Origin: Gymnogyps californianus
Lineage: Eukaryota; Chordata; Aves; Accipitriformes; Cathartidae
DNA: 64,000 bases
NCBI RefSeq assembly: GCF_018139145.2
Contig: NC_059478.1
Span: 29,325,001-29,389,000 of the forward strand
Direction: 5' to 3'
Below are positions 28,601 through 40,600 of the stretch, piece by piece. Both the position numbers and the translations under genes were made by a program. Positions within the stretch are counted from its first letter, which is position 1. Each line of letters opens with the position of its first letter. Below the pieces are notes generated by a model. The model was not told the origin of the DNA and made no database searches. It worked only from the letters and a program-made list of their open reading frames with translations.

Positions 28601-31600
28601 ACAGGTTGAACAGCTTCTTGTAACTAAGAAAATTTAAAATGACTTAATTAAGTGAGGAATGTCTGTGCAAGCACTCTTCTCATGTATGCCCCTAAAGACG
28701 GACAAGGGACAGATAATCACAAACAGCAATAATGCAGAACTCTTCTTACATTTATCATATTCTTATATTTATATTTAATTTTTTTATTTGACATATATGG
28801 TACGGTCATTAGTAGAATAAAATTTCTATCAAAGCATAAAAGCTTTTTGCATGCATGATTATTTAAAACATCTCTTCAGTACCATAGAGTAGATTAACAC
28901 AATAATGTTACAGAGCTGTAACCACAGAAAAATAAACAGGATATTAAGACAACTGTGGAATTATGTCCTTGGTGACTTAAGAAAGATAGTGTGGTTTAAT
29001 TTCCATATTTAGTGAGGACATCAGATCTGTTTGCTTATGGCTTTTAGTATGCTGCATATAATTTAACAATATCTTTTGAATACTTTTTCAGCTCGAGATG
29101 CTGATGAGAGAGAGAAGTGGATTCATGCTTTAGAGGACACCATTCTCCGCCATACCCTCCAGCTTCAGGCAAGTTCCACTGTCACTTTTAACTTGTTTTA
29201 CTTTCTTTTTTTCAAAGCAATGAAATACAATGGCATGACTGCTAATATCAAACATATCTTTTATAACATCTGGCTGTTCTATGGCCTATACAGTATGACA
29301 TCAGTATAGGAACCTGAGATTAGGTTCAAGTCAGTATATGACTTCTTTTTATTAACTCATAGTTTTAATTGGTGGTTCCAGACTGATTGTTGCACATTTA
29401 GTTCTTTCTTTTTTTTTTTTTTTAACTGGGAGTTAGTCCTTTTGGTGTCAAGCAGAAGGAGACATCTGGAAGCCTGTTGTGTGCTTGTACACCACCTAAT
29501 TTTGAAACTGAGACAGCAGCATTGAACCTCTTTCTGGATGACAAAAATGGTAAATAGCTTATGTTTGAATCCACTGTGTAAGCTGGATATTGGTAGTTTT
29601 CTGGTTCTGAAAACAGATGGTTGGACTGAGAATGGTTCTTAGCACTAATTATCTAAGATCAGATTCTGGCAATGTTCTAGACTTGGACATGTCTATAAGG
29701 CTTGCTAATCCTTTATTTTTGCCTTGGAGAGAAACCCAAACTCTTCATGAAAGATCTTTTCTCATACTTGATTTGTACCACAAAGGTGTCTGATGACAGT
29801 GTAGAAATCTTAAAACAGGTATTCGTTATTTGTGTTGAGTAAAGATTTGGTATGCTTTTGGAGTGTGGCAAGAGAATTAGGTCTCTTAACGATTGACACT
29901 GTGTAAAGAAAGATACATTAAAATCCCTAATATCACAGAAAGAGAAGCTTATAAAGACTGATTTAGATGACATTTGCCCAATCTAAAGAGTTAGAACAAG
30001 CCTGAATTTATGCCATCCAACTTTAGGCACTTGTGCTGTCTCAGTCAATTTACTTTAATTTTCTGCTAAACAGTGGTTTTCAACCTTTTTTGACTTATTA
30101 AAGACCACTACAAATTTTCTAGTGGATAGCAGATCCCTGGATAAAAATTCAAGTTTGACAATCAGCTTTGTATCCCTAGTAACATGTCACGGATATTTTA
30201 GAAGTAATCTCTGCATCTGGACACAGTAGCTGACTGCAGACTGAAGAACTCTGCTCTGCAGTGGGTGTGGGGAGACGGAGATTATCTGGAGGACAACATA
30301 TGGATTTAGAAGGGCTGAGCTGCCTCCCAAGGGATGCCTCTTTCCCCATCCTCAGCTTGGAGAGAGAAAGTGAATAGGTTGACATAAGCAGTCCTGTTTA
30401 GAGTCTGAAATGAAGTAAAAGTAATCTGTGCAGTTTTCTCCACCTGGAAGACTTTTTATGGCTTGGAGATACAGAGTACAGAAATGAAACACCAGAATAT
30501 ACTGCAGTTTTATCAAAATGTACACTTCCATGCTCTCTGGAAATTGTGATTGTAGTTTCACTGGCAGACATAGATTTCATGATTGCAGCTAATAATGGAA
30601 CTGTTTCCCGTTACATAATCCGTTCATGTTCCAGCAGTTTTTCAAATAAGTAAGGCATGTTTAGATGAAAAAAACTAAGTAATTTATCTAGTAATGTTTG
30701 AGGGAATAATTAAAAATCTAGAACTGATTACTAGGAAACATATCCTCATCTGTCTTTTATGTTCAGCATTGAACATAATACTTTGTGGGCCACTGTCGTG
30801 TGCTCACCATTCATTTCCAAGAACCTTCTACAATGTGCCGGTGATGCACCTTTTTTGTTTCTGAGGCCCTTATTTTTAGACTAGCTGGAATACTGTTCAC
30901 TTACACCCCAATTCAGGAACTGTCAAGGCTCACCATCTTCATTGACATGAGCTGCTGAGCACATACTAATTTAACAATGGAACAAGACTATACCTCCTTG
31001 CAAAATATCTTTCTTTCACGAGTTAGGAAGAGCGGTCTCGATTACTGTTCACCTCCAGGGCGCTCGTGCCTCACTAGTGGGATGTGCAGGCCGAATGAAC
31101 GAGCTCGGTGGAGCCCGGGCTGAAGTTACGGAGGCTGCCTGCAGGGCCGAGCACAGGGTGTCTCTCCGAGCAGAAACCCCTCAGTTTTGATACCCGGCCA
31201 GGTCCTGTGGGGCTTTATGAGCGTGCTCTCGACTCGGCCGCTGCTGAAGCCAGCGGTGCCTTTGACGGGGTGACTCCGAAGCCGCCTTCCCGGCACCCCG
31301 GGCCGGCACGGAGCGCAGCGCCCCCCCGCCAGTTGGCCGAGGGGCCTCGCCCGCTCCGCACAGCGGCTTTTGTTTCAGGGACAGGACGCGCGGCGCTGAG
31401 CCCGCCCTCCCACTCCCGCCGCGGCCTGCCTGCCTGCCCGCCTGCCTGCCTCACGGCGGGGCGGCCGCGCCCGGGGTGTCCCCCCCTCCCGGTGACCGCC
31501 ATTCTCGGGAGGGAGGGGCGCACTCCGCCTGCCCGCCAATCGGCGGCCGCCTTATTCGTGATGCGAGCGGCGGGGCCGCGGGAGGCTCTTCCCTTCCCCG

Positions 31601-34600
31601 CCCCGCCGCTGCTGCTGCTCCCCCCGCCGGAGGCGGCGCTGCTGGGGCCCGGCGGGCGGGCGGCCAGCTAGCCAGCCAGCCAGCCCCGCCGCTCCGCACG
31701 CCTCGCCGCACCGCGCGGAGGAATGGCCGGTGTGAGTACGAGGGAGGAAAGGACGGGGGGGCAGGTGTCAGGGCTGCCGGGTGCCCCCTCTGGGGCAGGT
31801 CCCCTCCCCGCCGCAGCCCCGCGGCGCCTCCCTGACTGGAAGCCGAGCGCTACCTCCTTCCCGCGGCGGCCGAGCGGCTCTGGTCGCTGCTCTGCCCTGC
31901 CCCGCCCGGGCGGGCGCTCGGGGCAGCCCCGGGGAACAGGCGGCGGAGATCGGCGTTAGGCAGCCGCCCGGGGAGCGGGGCTCCGCAGGGACGGTGGGCA
32001 TGGGCTTCCTGCGCAGGGGGACTCGCGGAGTCTCCGGGAATGGCTTTGATTCCGTACCGGAGTGCCGCCGAGTTTCTGTGCGCCCTGCGTGCCCGGAGGG
32101 ATGCTTTCATCCGGTTACAAGAGCCCGTTGTATACAAACACGCCTTGGCTTCAATTAACATTTAAAACAAAACGCCACTTCATGTGCTTGACATTCTTTT
32201 GCTTTCCTTTTTGTTTGGACAATTAAGTCAAATGAGTTCTTCAGGAGGATTATTGGCTCAACGGGTATGGATGGGGCTTTGAGTGCTGTGGCAGAGATTA
32301 TTTTCTGTAAGGGTATTTTCTTAGGTTCTTAGTTTCTGTCACAAACAGAAACAGGTGGTTATCTGGCATGTAAAACCTTTATGCATCTGTTTTTGTCCAA
32401 AATGATATATCTTTTCTGAGTCTTTTTTCAGATTTTCATGCCGCTTTCAGTCTGCCTGTTCTGGTATTGGAGTGTTCAAGTTCGCAAAGTCAGACTTTGA
32501 TTAAGTTTCTTCATAGTGTCAAACACACATCTGTTAGACGTGAGAAAGTGTACTGAAACCTACGTAGTTCATGTGTTGTGTGAACCAAATCAGAAAGGAT
32601 AAGGAATTAATGCAAGATGGAGAGGTGAAGTTGTGTCTGGGTGTTCTCTAGTCTGATTAGTCTTGCTAATTTTATTTTTGACTACATGTCCTACTGTGTT
32701 GTCCTTCAGTCTTTAAACTGGAAGTGTTTTTGAAACACTTAAAAGTAATTAAACACACTCCCCCCCCCCCCCCCCAACAACAACAAACCTAAACTTGCAA
32801 GAATGAGCTACAGTCAAGGAAGTGGGGAAGAACTGAGTCATAAATGTATAGAATGAGTAAAGGGATCCTAGCTGTCCAGAGGGCTGACAATTAGTAATAT
32901 TGTATCCAAATGGAACAAGAATAGGGAGGAAACATTTCAGATACACTTGTAATCTAATTTCTCTGAATTTTGAAACTGAAGTCTGTTGTTCTGCTTGCTG
33001 TGGTTTTGTGTGTTCTTATATTAAAGGCATTACTAAAAATATGCATAGTTCTTCTAGTATTAGCTTTGTCTATTGAAGAGTCCTCGAACAGTAGATGGTG
33101 CGATAGTATTGGAAGTACCATTCTGAATCCACCAGTGTTTTTCCCCTTACCCCTCCCAAGATGTTATTGTTGTGGCATTACCAGGTCAATGGCTTTGCAG
33201 TGGCAGCACATCAGTTGCTTCACACCCACAAGAGATAAGGGGAAGGGTGTGCATGGGGTGAAGGTATATTGTGGCTTGGGTTTCTTGTTTGTATGGGCAG
33301 AGGTAGGAGGGTGATAAGTTATCTCAAATTTTCTTTTGTTCCTCACCAGCATCTTATGTCAACCAGCAATCCCATTCAGACAAGAAGTTCTTCTAGTCTT
33401 CTTGTGTAATATAAATGTCCTGCTTTCCTCATTTGTCTTTCAAGTGGCACCCTGGTGCTACATGTACTTTTTGGCTCTGGAATTCTCCTGTGTGAAAACC
33501 CCTTGAAGATAACTCATGTCTTTTAGGACCACGGTAACACAGTAACTTTCTTTGATCTGAAAAGTGCATGACCACGGCTGAAATATGAATCTACCTAAAA
33601 ACCACCAGTAACTATACTCTTCTCATGCCTTAAGGGAATTCAGTAAAAAATGGAATAAATTTTAAAATTCTAAATGCCTGAATGTGTGTATGTATTCTGG
33701 CAGTGTTAGGATCCTATCTGTAGGAGTCATGCTCACCCTGAGCTGGAGGAATGAGCTTTGCCCCCCCCCTTCCTCCTGTTAGCTGAAGCTTTCGCACTCA
33801 TTCTTGCCTTAAATCCCATGTCTTGAAATATGCTTTTCCCCTCTGCTGTTCTAGTGCTGCTAGAGCATCTTGGTAAGTGTCTTAAAGTGGTAACTAAAGA
33901 GGCTGTTAAGAATTGCATAAAAGACAAGTAACTACCAAGTTGATTTAAAAAATAAATAAAAATACAAAGCTGAAACTTGCATATTCTACAAATAAGATGT
34001 CTTTCATGCTTTCTGAGTAGATATGACAGTGATAATCCACATTAGAGAGTCTTTAAATACTTGCAGGCTACAAAGGATTTCCTACCCAAACTTATGAAAA
34101 CCCTTCAGGTAATGCCCCAAACTATTTCAGCCTCTATGTGGACTCACTGTAGAGATAAAGGAACTGAAATTACTGTCAGTACAAAGGTGGACCGTTTCTT
34201 ACCACCATAGAAGTGAAAGGAATTAAATAAATTGCTCTGTAGCTTGATGCTGCCATAATTAAAACAAGATGTTTACTTCATAAGTAACGAAGATATAGTT
34301 TTCTTACCCTACTATAAGAAGTGGATCTGGGATGGGTGCTGTGAAGAGTGACACAATGGCTTAAATATTAAGAGTTACACTATGGCTTCAGCAATATTTA
34401 AGAGTTGGTACTGCTGCTGGAAGCAGTTCTGTCTCGCTTCTCCTAGCAAAAGGGAAGAGGCAGTATGGCAAGAATAGCTGAATTTGGAACTGGATTCAGA
34501 ACTGGCCCAAATTAAAACTGCTTTTCCTGCTGCCCTCCCTTTCTGGGTTTATTTTTAACCTGGATTAGTTTCCACATTGAGTTGATTATGTGGCAAGGTA

Positions 34601-37600
34601 AATGTTTATGCTGACTCAAAAGAAAGAGCAGAGTAAGGCTGAGAATAAACAACAGGGGGAACTGTTTTGTTTCTCATTCACTTATGTTGGTGTAAAGTGT
34701 TTGTGAAACTGTGTTGCTAGTAGCGGTTCACTTACTATGACATTAACCAGGATTTTTGATGACCTTTCTAAAGCTGCAAACAAGAATAAAAGTGACAGTA
34801 AAACTTTCTTATATGTTTCTCTTAAGTATATTATATTGTTACTCACTGGCTTTCCAATGCTGCTTCTAGTGTGAGTCAAGAATGCTTGCATAAAACTAAG
34901 AACAGGTTCTTTTAGATTAAGAATATATCCAATATAGATGTGTTTCAAGTGCTGGTGGAAGGGCATAGAGTTAACAGGCATGCTGGCCTTTTTCAGATTT
35001 TGCTAACAAAGTAATTATGATCGTGAATAAGCACATTAGTGCATGTGCATTATCTACATCCATAATAAACTATGTAGGTAAATGAATGGGACTCTAGGAT
35101 ATACTTAGTATTTGTGAGGTTTCAGAATTGTAACCTATGCTTTAGAGACAGAATTTTACATCAGTATGTAAATACTGCTGGTTTTTGAACTCTTATTTTC
35201 TTAGAAGACCTAATAATAGCTATAGCTACACAGTCTTTGCTAAGCATTTTGTGTTTTGCAAAGCAGAAATACTTTTTTAAGAAGTGCAATATTGTGACTG
35301 TTTGGAAGGCTCGTATGCCTTCCAGAACTCATACATTTGTTTTTAAACTTATTTTGAGATATTTACATTCTCAGCTTTAAATATTGGTTAAAAATCTAGC
35401 AGAGGAAAAAAATATGGTTGTCTTTGCCACAAATAAAAAGACAAGAACGTGCCATTGTTTAGTGGCTTACTAGTCAATTTGTCGTTTTTCTTCAGTTTTC
35501 TGTCAGTGGTTCTTATAGGCAATGTCCTACTTGACAAAGTCAAACATGCTGTAGGCAGGGGATATATTTCTGATAAGGTATTGTGGATGGAGGGAAAACA
35601 CTCTTATTCACTTCTTTAAACTAACTTCCACAAGATTTTTTTGTTGGACTTGGAATCCTAATTAGATGAAGAGTATAGCATAAGTATCTTCAAAAAGATA
35701 AGAAAGTCCGCTCTGTACAGCTTTCTCTTTTCCTCTTCCAGTAAAGCTATTCTACAAGGACAGCTCTTGTCAAGTCTTTGCTGTTGCCTCTATCTTTTTC
35801 TTTGTTTCCCTGCCTTCATTACTGTTCATTTTCCACAGAGGTTGTTATTGTAATGCTTATATTTGAGAAATATATTTGAATTTTTCTGGTATGCTTCTTC
35901 TAAGGATGATGCAATCTTTTCATCCCATCCTAGTTTGAAAGAACTAGTTTAAATTAGGCTGGAATTACTTCTCAGCATGGACAAGTTTTGAATACAAACG
36001 CATTAGTGATATGCGTGACTTCTAATTTGGAGGACAAGGAAACAACATATAAACTCCCTTAGTGCTAGCAGTTCTGTAATGGAAATAAGGCTCATAATAG
36101 GTATTTTTAATTGGTTTATATTTTGTTGTTGCCCTCCTGTTTACCCCCTCCAAAAAAAAGGGTTGTGTATGAAGGGAATAATTTTGCAGGACTCCTAGCA
36201 TGGGAGTTCTTTACTCAACCCCAGACCAGCATATAAACCCTTTCCTAGGATAACCATTGTGTCTGCTCACTCCAAGTTACTAGGTATCGTGCAGATCACA
36301 CTGGGAGACCACTAACTGGGTAGGTCAGTGTGCTGCTGGGCCCCACTTTCTCCTTTCTACCTACATACATTAGGATTGGCATGTGCCCTATAGAGTCTAG
36401 TCTTTAACCTTTTGATACATCCTGAAGGGGACATCCCAGAAGTCGTAGGAGGGAGGGAGGGATGAGGGAAAGAATGCTATGTTACCTTTTTCTCTTTTCT
36501 CTAGAGTTGTTATCAATACGGGTTTCTTTGTGGGGAGGAGTCAGATACAAATTTATTGTTTTGGAAGGTGGTGGACAGACTAGAAGTTATATAAATTACT
36601 TGCTTCTGCAGCTATTTTATCTGGTAATATAATTTTTAGTTCCTTAAAACCTACATGAACACAGAGTAGTTGTTATTTGAGGGAAATAAGGTGTACTTAC
36701 CGATAGATCTAGTTATTCAATGGAAAAACAGGTTATATTACTTTGGATTGGTACTGACAGTAAGAAAGAATCAGTGTATTTCTGAAGATCTAAAATAGTC
36801 TGGGTTCCTATTCTTTTTCATAATTTGAAGATACTTATTTTAGAATCACAGCATAACTTCAGCTGGAGAAGACCTTTGGAAGTCACCTGGTCCAAGCCCC
36901 TTGTCATTGTGAGACCAACTTCTATGTTAGATCAGGTTGTCTAGGGTCAAATCCAGTTGAGTTTTGAACTCTGCTCTCCAACAGTATCTGCAGGCAACCT
37001 CTTTTGTCAATTTATGAATAGGTGAGCAGCATATAATACAAGTTTCTCATAAAAATTTGATTGCTAGTTCAGATGTGCAGTTTCCTAATTTACATGTTTA
37101 ACAGACTGTTAAGTGCCTTTCTATTGACTCTGCTCACCCGTTTCTTTTGAAGCCTCATTTCCTATATGGCAGGGGAGGGAAGAAAGGGGAAGAAGGAGAA
37201 AGAGTCCCCTTTTTTCCTCTACTGTGTCTTTAGGTGACCAGATAATGAAGAAATAAGGATTTGTTATGCAAATCTGCACTTTGTATATCTGCTCTTTCTA
37301 AATTACTGCTGGGTTTGAAATATTGGTTGATTTTGTTAGCTATTTATACAGTGTTTTTTTCTGTGCTATTGCTAATGTTGATATTTTTAACTTTCCAATT
37401 ATCTTCTGGTTTTCAATTTTAAAACTATGTGAGAACTTACAATTATTAACCTTATCTCGTATAACACAGAGTAGTAAATTTGCTCAGTAGGTTATCAAAT
37501 TTAATCTAAACTGTCTTTATACAAACCAAGAGCAAACTGGTGAAGTGCTACAGCTTTAAGTACCTGTGCTTATTTTCAAAATTATTTTCATGTTTCATCT

Positions 37601-40600
37601 CTGTGCTGTGTCAGCTTGACACTAGACTTTGTTTTATGGCTTTCTCTTTACGTTGATTGAAGTTTTATCTTTCTAATAGAACTTTTTAGGTCACAATTTC
37701 CACTCCGTGTTTGATGTAGATGTCTGCTCAGTTGTAACACTAAATGTTTTAATCAGCTTTTCCCTTAGTGCTAAGAGGCTGAAATTTAAGAATGGCATTT
37801 TATCTTTAAGCCACCACTAAAAATACCAGATTATTACATATTAGTAGTCGTAGACTGATGACTGAAATAAAAATCAGCATTTTGATGCAGCATACAGATA
37901 ACTTGCACCATAAACTATATTTCTGTATATAGTATCTTCAGCAGAAATTTTCTGTATAGTTCATGCGGTTTTGGTATATGAAACGACCTCCATAATTTTT
38001 CACTGAGGATGCTAGACTATTTGCTGAAATGGTGATGTTGGCTGCTAGCTGTACAGGCAATTCCATTTTCAACAAGGAAATAGAATACTAATTTCATGTA
38101 GTTTCAAATCTAGTTTCTGTGTAATTTAAACTTGACGAGTTTGAGGGAGTGTCAAAAGTTTCTTGGTTGAGAGGACTCTCCCTTCTGCCTATTAGTTTAT
38201 TTTTGATAACTTGTTACACTGGGTGTTTTTTGTCTTAATTTCTTGGCATAGTCAAAATGGTTGCTTTCTTTTCTTCTCTTCTCCTCACTCCTCCTTGTTT
38301 CAAAACACTATTCCTAAATTTGTCCAGTGTGGACTGTCTAATACAGGGTGAATTATCTTTTTTTTTATGCTGGTTTACAGACTAATCTGTATGGATAGAT
38401 TTACTTATGTAGAACTGTCGTCAAGATCTGGGTGTTAGTCTGTAGCACAGTTTAAGATTTGGCAAATGAATAAAGAATAGTATCTTCTGCAGTCAGTAGA
38501 TGGGTTTATGTTTTAGGGTGTGCATGATACTGTGCACACAGCTTGACAGATGTAAGAGCAAGTCATTCCTCTATTGCACACAAGTGTCTCTGTCTCTAAA
38601 GAGCCATCAATAAAGCTCTTAATATGATGGCCCAGGATCATACAAGAATAAAAGAAACTATCTGTATTGCCAGAGCAAACAATGTCAAAGAAAACGTTAT
38701 GCTAATAAGGAATTTTACAAATATGGATTGCCCATCTTCCCCCATATGAAATGTTTTTTCCCCACTGGCTGATCTTTACACATTGAGACTCTTGAGATTC
38801 TCAGTAGTCAAAACAGCAGAGTGAATGGTTTCATAAGAGTTTGAAGTGAAGATGTCGTATTTTAGATCAATGTGAATATGGGTGAAAGTATTTATGCTAG
38901 TAGGAAAGTCTTGTCACTGCTGTGATGTTCCCAGGATTATGTTTCTGTTATAACTGATGTTTGCTTCTTTATCCTTCATGGGATTTTTCCTCCTATATAT
39001 TTAATTTGCATTGTACAATTTTTTTTAAGCTGTGAGTGCTTCAATATTTGTTTTGCAGTTCCATTTGCATTAAAGGTATAATATAAATAAACATTAAATA
39101 TGTTTACATAGCATATGTGCATGAAGTCAGATGTAATCAATTTCAAGAATCCTCTCTTTTCTTTCCTGTAATTAAAGATGTGGTAACCCAGTGGGAGTTT
39201 GTTCAGGTTTTTAAATACATGGTTTATCAGTTTAAAGGTAGGGATTATGTTATATGCAGAAGTGTGCTTTGAGTCTTACATTATTAAGGGAAACAAATTT
39301 GCAAGCAAGAAAATATAAAAGTAATCATTCTCATGGCACTGATACTTTGTCCTTGTTGGCATATGTGCAACAAAATGTAAGAAATCAAATATAGTGACAA
39401 GGATGCAAATCATTATAGCTGTAAAGGAACTAGGGCAACCAGGAATAATAATTTTGAATTTTTCAGCTCAAAGGTGGGTCCGTATTTAAGAAGAGATTTA
39501 GCACTCATTACTTCAGTTCTTCCCTAAGACGCTGTGAGTTGAGCAATATTATCTGAAGTGTGAAAAGTGCAGTCATCCAATTGGGTATGGTTTTGTCTTC
39601 CTAAACTGAAATGTAAGAATATGGAATCACAAGACAGTCTTCAGAAAAACTTGAATTCTCCTTTATATTTTCCAGAGAGACTTTAATTAGTGTAATTTAA
39701 GGGGATTTGTTCAATCATAAGTAATGAAATACTCTGGTGTGTGATGATTATACCCCCACTGAAAATGTGTAGCAATTTACTGTTACTGATTTAGCTGTAA
39801 ATAGAAGACAAATGTGTTCAGCTGTGTGCCTGTGTTTGCACATGGCAGGATGAGAGGCAAGGCAACATTTTATCAGTCAGTTGGCAGGCAAAACCATATT
39901 TTTGTTATCTTTTTTCCTCCTCCGAAACTCTTAATTATATATTTGATTTTTTTTTTAAAATTTATTTATATCTAGGGTGTGGATTCAGGATTTGTTCCCA
40001 GCGTTCATGATTTTGACAAGAAACTTACCGAGGCTGATGCTTACTTACAGATTTTGATAGACCAATTGAAGGTATGGTAACTAACTGGTGTATTTACTGT
40101 ATTGGGAGTCTGCTTGTCAGTGTGGATTTCAAGGTCTGGTTGAAAGGAAGCTCGACAGAGGGAGAGAGTCATGTTTTATGCTTGGCACGTGTTCTAGTAA
40201 ATGTGGGATGCAGAGAGAGCTCATCTGGCTGAGCTGACTGTGAACTGGAGAAAACATACCTTTTTTATATATGAAGTCTGCTGATGATAGAATTTTATTT
40301 TCTCTTTCTCCCTAGCTTAGGATGTTACCTAAGTTCTAACTACTTCTGAAATAAAGAGATTTTTACTAGAAGTATAAAAATTAAAAGTTAGAAGCTAAGG
40401 GCTGAAATAAGCTGAAAATGGCTTTCTCTTAGAATGGATCTTGGGATTGCTAAAATAGAGTTAGAAAATTGGAATAACTCAAACAGATTTTATAGAATGG
40501 TTTACAATGGCTGAAATATTCTTTGGTATATATAGTTTCACGGAAATGGCAGAGATGACTTAAGTTTAATTTTAAAACATAATTAAATCATTGTATTGCT

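Larger units (their letters stand above)
16619..29091 (+). other. OSBPL9: Intron 3
   Basis: GT-AG intron of 12.5 kb, the longest in the window. It contains a probable decayed CR1 fragment (about 19845-20160) interrupted by a T-rich tract (19988-20018). It also has a 17-T run at 22039-22055, a TG-rich patch near 26590 and A runs near 23318 and 28106. Near 22930-23025 there is weak similarity to an old amniote repeat (a pattern like ATTGA...GTCAGAATTTCACC). No gene was recognised. Confidence 0.8.
29169..39975 (+). other. OSBPL9: Intron 4, GC-AG, containing the alternative promoter
   Basis: 10.8 kb, starting GCAAGT and ending TATCTAG. It holds a T run at about 29409-29423, the second CpG island with the alternative first exon (about 31080-32130), a 16-C run (32760-32775) and an antisense CR1 fragment (36843-37005). 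The rest is AT-rich without recognisable genes. Confidence 0.85.

Noticed and set aside
31108..32161. Overlapping open frames of 77-187 codons in the second CpG island
   Set aside because: Same compositional effect. Only the three-codon leader ending at 31731 has a splice donor and phase that fit the gene.
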